From: Saccharomonospora marina XMU15
Lineage (GTDB): Bacteria > Actinomycetota > Actinomycetes > Mycobacteriales > Pseudonocardiaceae
Reading direction: 5' to 3'
DNA length: 64,000 nt
Assembly: GCF_000244955.1 (NCBI RefSeq)
Contig: NZ_CM001439.1
Location: 5,687,279-5,751,278 of the forward strand
Made by a program: the position numbers and the translations under genes. Shown piece after piece: positions 16,167-24,394 of this stretch; the first letter of the stretch is position 1; every line of letters begins with the position of its first letter. The notes beneath the pieces are model-generated. The model was not told the DNA's origin. It saw only the letters and a program-made list of their open reading frames with translations, and searched no databases.

Positions 16167-17072
16167 TCAGTTGAACCGCTCCCGCGCGGCAAGCTCACCC
16201 CAGTAGTCCCGCAGCGTCTCGAACGCCTCCGCTACTTCCTCCACCGCCTCCTGCCGGAGTGCCTCCAGGATGGCGTGCACCTCGTCGGCCGAGGTGTCCA
16301 TCGCCAACACCGGGTCCTCGATGAGTTGCACGAGACCGCCGTAGTCGAGTTCGACGGCCGAGCCGGGGTGGAAGTTGGACAGCCACCGGCTCGTCTCGGC
16401 CAGGATCCGGGTAGGGCCTGCATCGCCGAGCGCACCCTCCACGAGTTCCTCCGCCTCGGCGATCCGGTTGCGCGCGTCCTCCATGGTCGCCCGCCACGAC
16501 AACTCCCTTGCCGGGTCACTCGGTCCGGAGCCGAGCACGAGCCTTCGCTGGTCCGGGTCGATCAGCGAGAACCACGGCAGCGGCACGGTCCAGGTGGTCG
16601 AGAGCACGTGCATGGTCGGGCCGTGCAGGTCGCGCAGCGCACCGTTGGCCCGCACCTTGACCGTCTCGGTCGGCAGGTCGTACGCGTCGAGCACGGCGGC
16701 CCGTAGCGCCGGATGCGCCTCGTCGAGGAAACCCACGAGCGCGGCCGCCGACCGCGCCCGCACCTCCAGCGGGCACACGAGCGGCTCGGCACCCCGGTCG
16801 GAGCCCTCACGACCCGGCACCTCGGCCGGATCGAGCACCAGCACGTCGGTCCTGGCGCTGGGCGCGGGTCTACGATCGGCGCGCTCAGCGGGCAGCAGCC
16901 GAACCGGTATTGAAATCTGTGATTTGAGCCACAGCAGGTGCTCGCGTTCGGCCGCGTCGGCACGGCTCAACCCCGCCGCCTCAACGGCCTTGAGCAACAG
17001 CTCGTCAGGGGGGTCACCGAACACCGAAAGCGGTTCGTACACCCGCAGGTAGGCCACGAACGGACGAAGCAC
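16167..17072 (-). CDS. Conserved actinobacterial protein of unknown function
   Basis: The 301-residue protein has no signal peptide or transmembrane segment. The N-terminus MLRPFVAYLRVYEPLSVF resembles a widespread uncharacterised actinobacterial family (possibly DUF8083, from memory). The middle has VCPLEVRARSAAALVGF and TMHVLSTTWTVPLPWFSLI. The C-terminal third is acidic and helical. It starts at the GTG at 17072 and converges on the asparaginase gene with 8 bp between stops. I can give no activity. Confidence 0.7.
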   Translation of the reverse strand: MLRPFVAYLRVYEPLSVFGDPPDELLLKAVEAAGLSRADAAEREHLLWLKSQISIPVRLLPAERADRRPAPSARTDVLVLDPAEVPGREGSDRGAEPLVCPLEVRARSAAALVGFLDEAHPALRAAVLDAYDLPTETVKVRANGALRDLHGPTMHVLSTTWTVPLPWFSLIDPDQRRLVLGSGPSDPARELSWRATMEDARNRIAEAEELVEGALGDAGPTRILAETSRWLSNFHPGSAVELDYGGLVQLIEDPVLAMDTSADEVHAILEALRQEAVEEVAEAFETLRDYWGELAARERFN

Positions 17073-17280
17073 TCATGAATCGTGGCACGGCCTGCCCGAT
17101 GTGCCCGCACCGGCTGGTCCGTCGCGTGTCCCGGAAGCGATACTGTCACGGTTCGCACACCGTGCCACGTCGCATAGAGGCCCACCGGCACGGTACGGTG
17201 TGTGCAGGAAATAGTTGTCGAGACGACGCGGGGCCGCCGTTTCCCCCGGCCGCCCCGCCCCTGTGCAAGGGGGTCGAGCC

Positions 17281-17466
17281 ATGGGGCGCGGCCGAGCTAA
17301 GGCCAAGCAGACGAAAGTGGCCCGGGAGCTCAAGTACAGCGTTCCCACCACGGACTTCGATGCACTACAGCGCGAGCTGTCGGGTAACTCATCCAATGAC
17401 AGTCGCGAGGACGAGGACCGGTACGAGGACCCGTACGACGACGGGTACGACGACTACCACCGTTGA
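17281..17466 (+). CDS. DUF3073 protein
   Basis: This very small (61 aa) soluble protein of unknown function is conserved across actinobacteria, with the invariant N-terminus MGRGRAKAKQTKVARELKY and an acidic, Asp/Tyr-rich tail (EDRYEDPYDDGYDDYHR). The basic head and acidic tail give strong charge separation. I chose the ATG at 17281 because family members begin MGRGRAKAKQ. Position and size match Rv0810c. The 208-bp upstream spacer holds TACGGT (17194-17199) as a possible -10 and otherwise nothing clear. Confidence 0.85.
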   Translation: MGRGRAKAKQTKVARELKYSVPTTDFDALQRELSGNSSNDSREDEDRYEDPYDDGYDDYHR

Positions 17467-17476
17467 CACAGGCGTG

Positions 17477-17522
17477 ACGCGAGGGTGGGGTGGGGTCAAC
17501 AGCCCCTACTCCACCCTCGCGT
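17477..17522 (+). terminator. Terminator after DUF3073 gene
   Basis: Arms ACGCGAGGGTGGGGT (17477-17491) and ACTCCACCCTCGCGT (17508-17522) form a 15-bp stem with one G-U pair, 11 nt after the stop. Confidence 0.8.
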
Positions 17523-17621
17523 TCCGCCTGCGGTCTGTCGGTGCCGTCGTGCAGGCGGTTGATGTCGCGTACCGGGCGGTGCCTGTCGCGGCATCGGCCC
17601 GGAACGTGAGGAGAAGCTGTC

Positions 17622-18482
17622 ATGCCTGACATCCAGCGGGTAGGCGTCGTCGGCGCGGGCCTGATGGGCTCCGGCATCGCCGAGGTCCACGCCCGCGCCG
17701 GGCTGGACGTGGTGGTCACCGAGGTCAGCCAACCGGCACTCGATGCGGGCAAGAGCCGCGTCGAGAAGTCGCTACGGCGAGCCGTGCGCAGCGGCAAGCT
17801 CACCGAGGCGGAGGCCGACACGGCACTCGGCAGGATCACCTTCACCACGGACACCGCCGCGTTCGCCGATCGCGACCTCGTCGTGGAGGCCGTTCTCGAG
17901 CAGGAGCAGGCCAAGGTGGAGGTGTTCAAGTCGCTCGACAAGATCGTCGAGCGGGAGGACGCGGTTCTGGCGTCCAACACCTCGTCCATCCCGATCATGA
18001 AGCTCGGGATGGCCACCGAACGGCCGCAACAGGTGGTCGGTATCCACTTCTTCAACCCGGTGCCGGTACTGCCGCTGGTGGAACTGGTGCCTTCACTGCT
18101 GACCGGCGACAAGACGGCCGATCGCGCGGAGGCGCACGTTCGCGACGCGCTGGGCAAGACGGTGATCAGGTCGCAGGACCGCGCCGGATTCATCGTCAAC
18201 GCCCTGCTCGTGCCGTACCTGCTGTCCGCGATCCGGATGTTCGAGTCCGGTTTCGCCTCCGCGGAGGACATCGATCAGGGCATGGAGAAGGGCACGGCGC
18301 ATCCGATGGGTCCGCTGCGGCTGGCCGACCTGATCGGACTGGATACGATCAAGGCCATCGCGGACTCGATGTACGCCGAGTTCAAGGAGCCGCTGTACTC
18401 CTCGCCGCCGCTGCTGCTGCGCATGGTCGACGCCGGGCTGCTCGGCAAGAAGACCGGTAGGGGCTTCTACAGCTACGACTAG
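17622..18482 (+). CDS. 3-hydroxybutyryl-CoA dehydrogenase
   Basis: This enzyme interconverts acetoacetyl-CoA and 3-hydroxybutyryl-CoA with NAD(P)H in fatty-acid, butanoate or PHB-type metabolism. The 286-residue protein has an N-terminal Rossmann fold (GAGLMGSGIAEV, residues 9-20) and the catalytic region GIHFFNPVPVLPLVEL, where His pairs with a downstream Glu. The 3HCDH C-terminal dimerisation domain includes GMEKGTAHPMGPLRLADLIG. GAGGAGAA lies 6 nt before the ATG. FadB2/PaaH-type identity is likely. Confidence 0.92.
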   Translation: MPDIQRVGVVGAGLMGSGIAEVHARAGLDVVVTEVSQPALDAGKSRVEKSLRRAVRSGKLTEAEADTALGRITFTTDTAAFADRDLVVEAVLEQEQAKVEVFKSLDKIVEREDAVLASNTSSIPIMKLGMATERPQQVVGIHFFNPVPVLPLVELVPSLLTGDKTADRAEAHVRDALGKTVIRSQDRAGFIVNALLVPYLLSAIRMFESGFASAEDIDQGMEKGTAHPMGPLRLADLIGLDTIKAIADSMYAEFKEPLYSSPPLLLRMVDAGLLGKKTGRGFYSYD

Positions 18483-18492
18483 GCTGCGCGGC

Positions 18493-19380
18493 GTGCAGGC
18501 GCGGCTACGAGTGGGACTCGTCGGCGCGGGCGCATGGGGGCGGACGGTGCACGCTCCCGGCCTCGCCGATCACCCCGCCACGCGACTGACGGGCGTGTGG
18601 ACCCGCCGTCCCGATCCGGCAGCAGCGCTCGCGCGGCAGTTCGGCGCGCGGATGTTCGGCTCCTTCGCCGAACTCCTCGACTCCGTGGACGCTGTCGCTT
18701 TCGCGGTGCCGCCGTCGGTACAGGCCGAGCTCGCGCCGCGGGCTGCGGCAGCGGGCAAGCACCTGATCCTCGAAAAGCCGCTCGCCACCGACCTCGTCGG
18801 CGCACGCCGCATCGCCGACGCGGTCGACGAGCACGGTGTGGTGGCGTTGCTGATGCTCACCCTGCGCTACGCGCTGCCGACGCGTGACTGGCTGGCCGGA
18901 CTGGCCGAGGCGGGAAGCTGGGCAGGCGGCAGCGCGCGCTGGCTGTCCGGCGCGCTGCTGGGCGAGGTGTACGGCAACTCGCCGTGGCGGCACACCGAAG
19001 GCGCACTCGCCGACATCGGACCACACGCCTTCGACCTGCTCGACGCCGCGCTCGGCGAGATCACCGGTGTGCTCGCCGCCAGCCGCGACAGCAACGACCT
19101 GTGGCATGTGCTGCTCGAACACTCCGGCGGAGCGAGGAGCACGGTGGCTCTTTCGAACCGGCTGCCGATGCGACCGACCGTTGTCGAGTTCGCCGTGTAC
19201 GGCGAACACGGGTTCCGCTCGCTGGCCGGGAAGCCGCACTCGCGGGCGGAGTCCTACACCTCACTGCTCGACGACTTCGCTGCCATGATCGCCACCGGCA
19301 CCCTGGCGCACCCGTGCGACGTGCGCCGAGGGGTGCACCTGCAACGGGTGATCGCCGACTGCTTTCGCCTACTGCCGTGA
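18493..19380 (+). CDS. Gfo/Idh/MocA-family oxidoreductase
   Basis: This is an NAD(P)-dependent dehydrogenase of the sugar/inositol oxidoreductase superfamily; the substrate is unknown. The 295-residue protein has the N-terminal Rossmann motif GLVGAGAWGRTVHAPGL (about 8-24) and the conserved EKPLA (about 94-98), whose lysine is catalytic. The C-terminal alpha/beta domain is shorter than usual (family about 330-350). It starts at a GTG 10 bp after the preceding dehydrogenase, so the two are probably co-transcribed. Confidence 0.8.
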   Translation: MQARLRVGLVGAGAWGRTVHAPGLADHPATRLTGVWTRRPDPAAALARQFGARMFGSFAELLDSVDAVAFAVPPSVQAELAPRAAAAGKHLILEKPLATDLVGARRIADAVDEHGVVALLMLTLRYALPTRDWLAGLAEAGSWAGGSARWLSGALLGEVYGNSPWRHTEGALADIGPHAFDLLDAALGEITGVLAASRDSNDLWHVLLEHSGGARSTVALSNRLPMRPTVVEFAVYGEHGFRSLAGKPHSRAESYTSLLDDFAAMIATGTLAHPCDVRRGVHLQRVIADCFRLLP

Positions 19381-19386
19381 CGGCGG

Positions 19387-19403
19387 CACCGGCGCCGCCG
19401 GTG
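19387..19403. terminator. Hairpin between convergent oxidoreductase and arfB
   Basis: CACCGGC and GCCGGTG pair over 7 bp with a 3-nt loop in the 24-bp gap between the two stop codons; it is probably a short bidirectional terminator. Confidence 0.5.
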
Positions 19404-19404
19404 G

Positions 19405-19842
19405 TCAGTCGTCGAACTTCCCGCGCCGCCCCCGCTTGAGCTCTCCTCGCCGCTTCTTGGCCGAGATGCGCCGCTCCCGCGAACCCCTTGTGGGTTTCGT
19501 AGGGCGGCGCTTGCGTGGGGGTGGCGCCGCTGCTTCCCGCAGCAAGGCGACGAGCCGCTCTCTGGCGGCCTGCCGGTTGGCGAGTTGGGCTCGGTGCTCG
19601 CTCGCCACGACGGTGAGCACGCCACCGTTGAGCCGATTGGCCAGCCGCGCGAGCAGCCGTGGCCGCAGGTCTTCGGGCACCGACGGCGAGCGGGCGAGGT
19701 CGAACGAGAGCTCCACCCGCGACGAGGTGGTGTTGACGCCCTGCCCACCGGGACCGGAGGCACGGGAGAACCGCTCGGTCAGCTCCGCGTCCGGGACGGC
19801 CAGCCGCGTGCTGACCCGGAGGTCAGAACCGGGGGTGGTCAC
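19405..19842 (-). CDS. arfB: Ribosome-rescue release factor ArfB
   Basis: ArfB (YaeJ/ICT1) hydrolyses peptidyl-tRNA on stalled, non-stop ribosomes. The 145-residue protein has the catalytic GGQ in SGPGGQGVN (about residues 29-37). It ends in a Lys/Arg-rich tail (KKRRGELKRGRRGKFDD) that enters the empty mRNA channel. Length fits the family and there is no stop-codon recognition domain. Its start overlaps the purM end by 20 bp, so it is probably read from the purF-purM transcript. Confidence 0.92.
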   Translation of the reverse strand: MTTPGSDLRVSTRLAVPDAELTERFSRASGPGGQGVNTTSSRVELSFDLARSPSVPEDLRPRLLARLANRLNGGVLTVVASEHRAQLANRQAARERLVALLREAAAPPPRKRRPTKPTRGSRERRISAKKRRGELKRGRRGKFDD

Positions 19843-20893
19843 CGGTCAGCGTGGCTCTCGGGCCGTCGGGGTCATCGGCGGGTCGAACGGTGCCGAGCAC
19901 CCATGCGGGCACGTGCCGGGCGGTGAGTACGGCCAACGCCCTGTCGACGTCCTCGGGGGACACGACCGCGACCATCCCGACGCCCATGTTGAACGTGCGT
20001 TCCATCTCCTGCGACTCCACCTTGCCCCGATGCGCGATCAGCGCGAACACCGGCGCTGGTGTCCAGGTGTGTCGCTCGAGGTGGGCGACGAGGCCCCGGG
20101 GCAACACTCGGGCGAGGTTGGCCACCAGTCCACCGCCTGTGATGTGCGCGAACGTGCGCACCTCGGCCTCCGCGGCCAGCGCGAGGCAGTCCTTGGCGTA
20201 GATGCGGGTCGGCTCGAGCAACTCCTCGCCCAGCGTGCGCCCGAACTCCTCGACATGGCCGTCCAGTGGCATCCGGGCGATGTCGAGCAGCACGTGGCGA
20301 GCCAGCGAGTACCCGTTGGAGTGCAGCCCGGTGGACCCCATGGCGATGACGACATCGCCGGGGCGCACCTTGGCCGGGCCGAGCACGTCGGCGGCCTCCA
20401 CCACACCGACCCCGGTGGCCGAGATGTCGTAGTCGTGTTCAGCCATCATGCCGGGATGTTCAGCGGTCTCCCCGCCGAGCAACGCACAGCCCGCCTGCAC
20501 GCAGCCCTCGGCGATCCCGGAGACGATCGAGGAGATTCGCTGCGCAACGACCTTGCCCACGGCGATGTAGTCCTGCAGGAACAGCGGCTCCGCACCGGTG
20601 ACGACCAGATCGTCGACCACCATCGCGACGAGGTCGATGCCCACCGTGTCGTGCTTGTCCAACGCCTTCGCCACGGCGATCTTGGTGCCGACGCCGTCGG
20701 TGGACGCCGCGAGCAGCGGCTCCTTCCAGCGTCCCGCCTTCAGCGAGAACAGTCCGGCGAACCCGCCGACACCGCCGACCACCTCGGGCCTTGCTGCCCG
20801 GGCGGCGTGGGGCTTGAGCAACTCGACAGCGTGATCGCCTGCGTCGATGTCGACACCAGCGGCGGCATACGTAGCGCTCGTGGGCTCGCTCAC
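19823..20893 (-). CDS. purM: Phosphoribosylformylglycinamidine cyclo-ligase PurM
   Basis: PurM makes aminoimidazole ribotide (AIR) from FGAM and ATP, step 5 of purine synthesis. The 356-residue protein has the AIRS N- and C-terminal domains. ATP/substrate motifs are visible: STDGVGTKIAVA (about 64-75), GIDLVAMVVDDLVVTGAEPLFLQDY, and GGETAEHPGM. The start is a GTG 30 bp after purF. It overlaps arfB by 20 bp. Confidence 0.95.
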   Translation of the reverse strand: MSEPTSATYAAAGVDIDAGDHAVELLKPHAARAARPEVVGGVGGFAGLFSLKAGRWKEPLLAASTDGVGTKIAVAKALDKHDTVGIDLVAMVVDDLVVTGAEPLFLQDYIAVGKVVAQRISSIVSGIAEGCVQAGCALLGGETAEHPGMMAEHDYDISATGVGVVEAADVLGPAKVRPGDVVIAMGSTGLHSNGYSLARHVLLDIARMPLDGHVEEFGRTLGEELLEPTRIYAKDCLALAAEAEVRTFAHITGGGLVANLARVLPRGLVAHLERHTWTPAPVFALIAHRGKVESQEMERTFNMGVGMVAVVSPEDVDRALAVLTARHVPAWVLGTVRPADDPDGPRATLTGDHPRF

Positions 20894-20923
20894 GAAGCGG
20901 TCTCCATCCTGGGGCTGCGACGG

Positions 20924-22426
20924 CTATGGACGCCTGACGGCATCCTCGGCACCGTACCCGGCCGAGGTCTGCGGCATGCAGGACCCGTTGCCCGCCGCAC
21001 CACTGCCCAGGTTCTCCAGCAGGTGCTTACCGATCAGGGCGTCTTCGGGCAGCGGGATGGGGTAGTTCCCGTCGAAGCACGCCGTGCACAGCCTCGACCT
21101 CGGCTGTTCTGAGGCGGCGACGAGCCCGTCGAGCGAGAGGTAGCCGAGTGAGTCCGCTCCGATGGAGCGCCTGATCCCGTCGAGGTCGGCGCCGTTGGCG
21201 ACAAGCTCGGCCCTGGAGGCGAAGTCGATGCCGTAGAAGCAGGGCCAGCGCACCGGCGGCGAGGCGATCCGGACGTGGACCTCCAACGCACCGGACTCGC
21301 GCAGCATCCGCACGAGCGCACGCTGGGTGTTGCCGCGCACGATGGAGTCGTCGACGACGACGAGCCGCTTGCCCCGGATCACCTCGCGCAGCGGGTTCAG
21401 CTTGAGCCGGATGCCCAGTTGCCGGATAGTCTGCGAGGGCTGGATGAAGGTGCGGCCGACGTAGGCGTTCTTGACCAGTCCGGAGCCGTAGGGGATACCG
21501 GAGGCCTGTGCGTAACCGATCGCCGCGGGCGTGCCCGACTCCGGCACCGGGATGACGAGGTCGGCATCGGCGGGGTGCTCCTCAGCCAGCTTGCGCCCGA
21601 TCTCCACTCTGGTGGCGTGCACGCTGCGGCCGGCGATGGTGGTGTCCGGCCTGGCGAGGTAGACGTACTCGAACACGCAGCCTTTCGGCTCCGGGTTGGC
21701 GAACCGGGTGGATCGCAGCCCGCCCGCGTCGATGGCGATCAACTCGCCGGGCTCCACCTCGCGGACGAACGAAGCACCGACGATGTCGAGTGCGGCCGTC
21801 TCACTCGCGACGACCCAGCCGCGCTCCAACCTGCCCAGCACGAGCGGGCGCACACCGTGTGGATCGCGGGCGGCGTAAAGCGTGTTCTCGTCGGCGAAGG
21901 TCAGGCAGAAGGCACCGCGGATGGTGGGAAGCAGTTCGACGGCCGCGGCCTCTATCCCCTTGTCCGCCGCGGCAGCGGCGAGCAGGCCACAGATCAGGTC
22001 GGAATCGGTCGTCGCTCCGGCCGAGTCCACGACACCGAGTTCACGGGCCCGCTCGTGCAGTTCGTGAGTGTTGACCAGATTGCCGTTGTGGCCGAGCGAG
22101 AGGCCGGTGCCTGCCGCGGTGGTCCGAAACGTCGGCTGGGCGTTCTCCCAACTGCCGCCGCCGGTCGTGGAGTAGCGGCAGTGCCCGATCGAGACGTGGC
22201 CCTGCAACGACGAGAGCACCTGCTCGTCGAAGACCTGACTGACCAGGCCCAGGTCCTTGAACACGACGATCTGGCTGCCGTCGGAGACGGATATGCCCGC
22301 CGCCTCCTGCCCTCGATGCTGGAGGGCGTACAGACCGTAGTAGCTGAGTTTCGCGACGTCCTCGCCCGGCGCCCAGACGCCGAACACACCGCACTCCTCG
22401 CGAGGCTCGGCCTCGAGCTGATCCAC
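20924..22426 (-). CDS. purF: Amidophosphoribosyltransferase PurF
   Basis: PurF commits PRPP to purine synthesis by forming phosphoribosylamine from glutamine. The protein is about 500 residues. The mature N-terminal nucleophile is the Cys in EECGVFG (residue 12 from the chosen start), left after propeptide removal. The glutaminase domain is followed by the PRTase domain with the PRPP loop VVVDDSIVRGNT. I chose the GTG at 22426 because AGGGGAG (22434-22440) lies 7 nt upstream; an in-frame GTG at 22459 would add 11 residues and sits only 4 nt from a TACACT -10. It heads purF-purM-arfB. Confidence 0.93.
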   Translation of the reverse strand: MDQLEAEPREECGVFGVWAPGEDVAKLSYYGLYALQHRGQEAAGISVSDGSQIVVFKDLGLVSQVFDEQVLSSLQGHVSIGHCRYSTTGGGSWENAQPTFRTTAAGTGLSLGHNGNLVNTHELHERARELGVVDSAGATTDSDLICGLLAAAAADKGIEAAAVELLPTIRGAFCLTFADENTLYAARDPHGVRPLVLGRLERGWVVASETAALDIVGASFVREVEPGELIAIDAGGLRSTRFANPEPKGCVFEYVYLARPDTTIAGRSVHATRVEIGRKLAEEHPADADLVIPVPESGTPAAIGYAQASGIPYGSGLVKNAYVGRTFIQPSQTIRQLGIRLKLNPLREVIRGKRLVVVDDSIVRGNTQRALVRMLRESGALEVHVRIASPPVRWPCFYGIDFASRAELVANGADLDGIRRSIGADSLGYLSLDGLVAASEQPRSRLCTACFDGNYPIPLPEDALIGKHLLENLGSGAAGNGSCMPQTSAGYGAEDAVRRP

Positions 22427-22456
22427 CGAAAGGCTCCCCTGAACGAGAGAACGGGC

Positions 22457-22466
22457 CACTACCAGT
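22457..22466 (-). promoter_or_regulatory. ACTGGTAGTG motif at the purF promoter
   Basis: ACTGGTAGTG (minus strand) directly follows and overlaps the purF -10 TACACT. The same 10-mer occurs upstream of the XRE gene at 24199-24208 in the same orientation relative to its gene, suggesting a shared operator. Confidence 0.45.
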
Positions 22467-22505
22467 GTAGGTCGCCGGTAGCGGCCCGGTCCGGTGATGT
22501 AGGGC

Positions 22506-22883
22506 TCACGCCGTGGCCATCAACCACTTCGCGCGGCCCGACTCACCCCGGACCCAACACCCGCCCCCGCGGTGGGAGTAGTGCGGTGTGTAGTCCTCGT
22601 CGCCGAGGGAGAGCAGGTCGCCGACCACGGGTTGCATCGCACCGGAGGAGCTCCACAGCACGGTCGTCGGCTGCAGCACGTCGTCCTCGTCGTGCGGCAT
22701 CCGCATGGCGGTCACGTCGTCCTCGCCGTCGAGGCGCACCACGTCGATCACCGTGCCGTGCGCCCGGATGCCGACCACGGTGACGACCTCGCCGTTGGCG
22801 TCGCGGGGATGTAGGAACCGGTAGCCCCTGGCGATCAGGGTGCCCAGCACTTCTTCGACCGTCAGTTCAGGCGACAATGTCAT
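22506..22883 (-). CDS. Small soluble protein of unknown function next to DUF397
   Basis: The 125-residue protein (MTLSPELTVEEVLGTLIARG...) has no signal or membrane segment. It looks like a compact alpha/beta fold with a Gly/His-rich segment near the end (HYSHRGGGCWVRGE). I placed the start at the ATG 22883, inside the last codons of the DUF397 gene (17-bp overlap), because upstream residues read as shadow of that gene. No family recognised. It is third in a minus-strand set with XRE and DUF397 genes. Confidence 0.6.
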   Translation of the reverse strand: MTLSPELTVEEVLGTLIARGYRFLHPRDANGEVVTVVGIRAHGTVIDVVRLDGEDDVTAMRMPHDEDDVLQPTTVLWSSSGAMQPVVGDLLSLGDEDYTPHYSHRGGGCWVRGESGRAKWLMATA

Positions 22884-23106
22884 CGAACTCGCCATCCTTC
22901 GCTCCCGCGAGGAATGCCTCCACCTCGGCGCGCGTGTAGACCAGCGCGGGACCTCGAGGATCACGCGAGTTGCGCACGGCCACCTCACCGGTACCGAGTG
23001 GTGCCAGCTCGACGCAGTTTCCCATCGCACCGCTGTAGGTGCTCTTGCGCCAAGCCGCGTCCGTCAGCAGTTCCGAAGAGACCCCGTTGGGAATCCGCTT
23101 CGCCAT
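22867..23106 (-). CDS. DUF397 protein
   Basis: DUF397 proteins are small partners of XRE/DUF5753 regulators in actinomycetes, where such pairs affect development and antibiotic production and some DUF397 members bind and antagonise the regulator. This 79-residue example has the family core WRKSTYSGAMGNCVELAPL (about 19-37) and VAVRNSRDPRGPALVYTRAEVEAFL. The ATG at 23106 follows AAGGTGAGG. The frame stays open upstream through a His-rich stretch, which I regard as a by-product of CACGTG repeats. It lies 194 bp downstream of the XRE gene. Confidence 0.85.
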   Translation of the reverse strand: MAKRIPNGVSSELLTDAAWRKSTYSGAMGNCVELAPLGTGEVAVRNSRDPRGPALVYTRAEVEAFLAGAKDGEFDDIVA

Positions 23107-23141
23107 GATCCTCACCTTCCCGACCAAACACACTGGAGGAT

Positions 23142-23229
23142 GCATCTGCACGTGCAACCGATCGTGCACAGACGGTAGCACGTGCCCATGCAGGTGTGAA
23201 TGCACGTGCAGATGCCCGATCATGTGATC
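23142..23229. repeat. Palindromic operator-like cluster upstream of DUF397 gene
   Basis: GCACGTGC occurs three times (23148-23155, 23178-23185, 23202-23209). The first and third extend to TGCACGTGCA. The outer arms GCATCTGCACGTGCA (23142-23156) and its exact complement (23201-23215) form a 15-bp inverted repeat. A further palindrome, GATCATGTGATC, is at 23218-23229. It fills the spacer between the XRE and DUF397 genes and is likely a multi-site operator. Confidence 0.7.
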
Positions 23230-23300
23230 GTCGTCGCAGGACCGAGGCGGTGTTACCTCCCCGATCGGGGGTACCGGCCTTGGCGATCTGTCCTGGCGAC

Positions 23301-24179
23301 TCAGCCTTCGGCGCGGGCCTTGGCCAGCAACTGCCGGGACCGGTCGGGCGTCTCCGCGTCGACGGCAAGCCGGTCCAGCGAACGGCCGATGAGTTCGATC
23401 TCGTCGGGGCGGTCCAGGTACAGCCCGCCCGCGATGTGCTCGATGTAGCCGATGTTCGGTAGCTCCGGCTCCGCGAACCGCAGCAACGTGAAAGCGCCCT
23501 CGGCGGCGTAGCCGCTGCGCTCGTAGGGGACGACCTGAACGGAGATGTGCGGCAGCGAGGTCAACTCGAGCAACTGGTCCAGCTGCTCCCTGTGCACCTT
23601 CCTGCCGCCGATGGGCCGGTGCAGCACCGACTCGTCGATGACGGCCCACAGCTTCGGGGCGTTCGGGCGGAACAGCACCTTCTGTCGCCGCATCCGTAAC
23701 GCGACCCTGCCCTCGGCAGCCTCGCTCGCCGTCTCCGGCAGCCCGTGGGTGACGACGGCCCTCGCGTAGTCCTCGGTCTGCAACAGGCCCGGCACGAACT
23801 GCAGTTCGTAGGTCTGGATTCGCGAGGCCGCCTCTTCCAGACCGACGTAGTCGTCGAACCACTTGGGCATGTAGTCGTTGAACTTCTGCCACCAGCCCGG
23901 CTGATTCGACTCCTTCACCATGCGAAGGAAGCTCTCGCGCTCGGCGGGGTCCCCGACCCCGTAGAGGGTCAGCAGATCGGCGACGTCGCGCTCCTTGAAG
24001 CCGACGCGGCCGAGTTCCAGCCGGCTGATCTTGGATTCGGAAGCGCGAATGTGGTAGCCCGCGTCGGATCTGCTGACAGCGGCCTGCTCGCGCAGGCGAC
24101 GCAGCTGAGCGCCGAGGATCATCCGCCGGGCGGTAGAGCCGGTGGCGTGCTCGCCGGCGGAGGCCTCATGCGCTGCCAT
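23301..24179 (-). CDS. XRE-family regulator with DUF5753 domain
   Basis: The 292-residue protein has an N-terminal helix-turn-helix (about 20-75, ILGAQLRRLREQAAVSRSD... ESKISRLELGRV) and a C-terminal DUF5753 putative sensory domain (about 105-285; FVPGLLQTEDYARAV is characteristic). This architecture is abundant in actinomycetes, usually beside DUF397 genes (WhiJ/AbaA-like systems). The start at the ATG 24179 is divergent from a DUF574 methyltransferase. It probably regulates itself, the DUF397 gene and perhaps the methyltransferase. Confidence 0.9.
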   Translation of the reverse strand: MAAHEASAGEHATGSTARRMILGAQLRRLREQAAVSRSDAGYHIRASESKISRLELGRVGFKERDVADLLTLYGVGDPAERESFLRMVKESNQPGWWQKFNDYMPKWFDDYVGLEEAASRIQTYELQFVPGLLQTEDYARAVVTHGLPETASEAAEGRVALRMRRQKVLFRPNAPKLWAVIDESVLHRPIGGRKVHREQLDQLLELTSLPHISVQVVPYERSGYAAEGAFTLLRFAEPELPNIGYIEHIAGGLYLDRPDEIELIGRSLDRLAVDAETPDRSRQLLAKARAEG

Positions 24180-24198
24180 GTCCGCAGTCCATCCCTCT

Positions 24199-24221
24199 CA
24201 CTACCAGTAACGCACTACCAG
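24199..24221. repeat. Tandem CACTACCAG repeats upstream of XRE gene
   Basis: CACTACCAG occurs at 24199-24207 and 24213-24221, a 14-bp period, 20-42 bp upstream of the XRE start. A third copy (CACTACCAGT) is at the purF promoter, 22457-22466. The remaining 24222-24394 part of the divergent spacer shows nothing distinct. Confidence 0.55.
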
Positions 24222-24394
24222 CTAAGACACGTGGCCGGACATCGTACCGGAGAAAAACCGCCCGATCACCGAAAGTACACCGAGCCGACGCGCAGTCAAG
24301 CGGCTACCGCCGTTTACCCTGACGAACCGAACGCATACGCTACGTGGGTCCGGCGACAACAACTCCATCAGACGCCTTGCGAGGTACTCCGACG

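Noticed and set aside
23107-23228. His-rich N-terminal extension of DUF397 (repeated HLHVH-type residues)
   Set aside because: DUF397 has a good ribosome-binding site at 23106 and family length without it; the His codons arise from CACGTG palindromes. A short regulatory peptide cannot be fully excluded.
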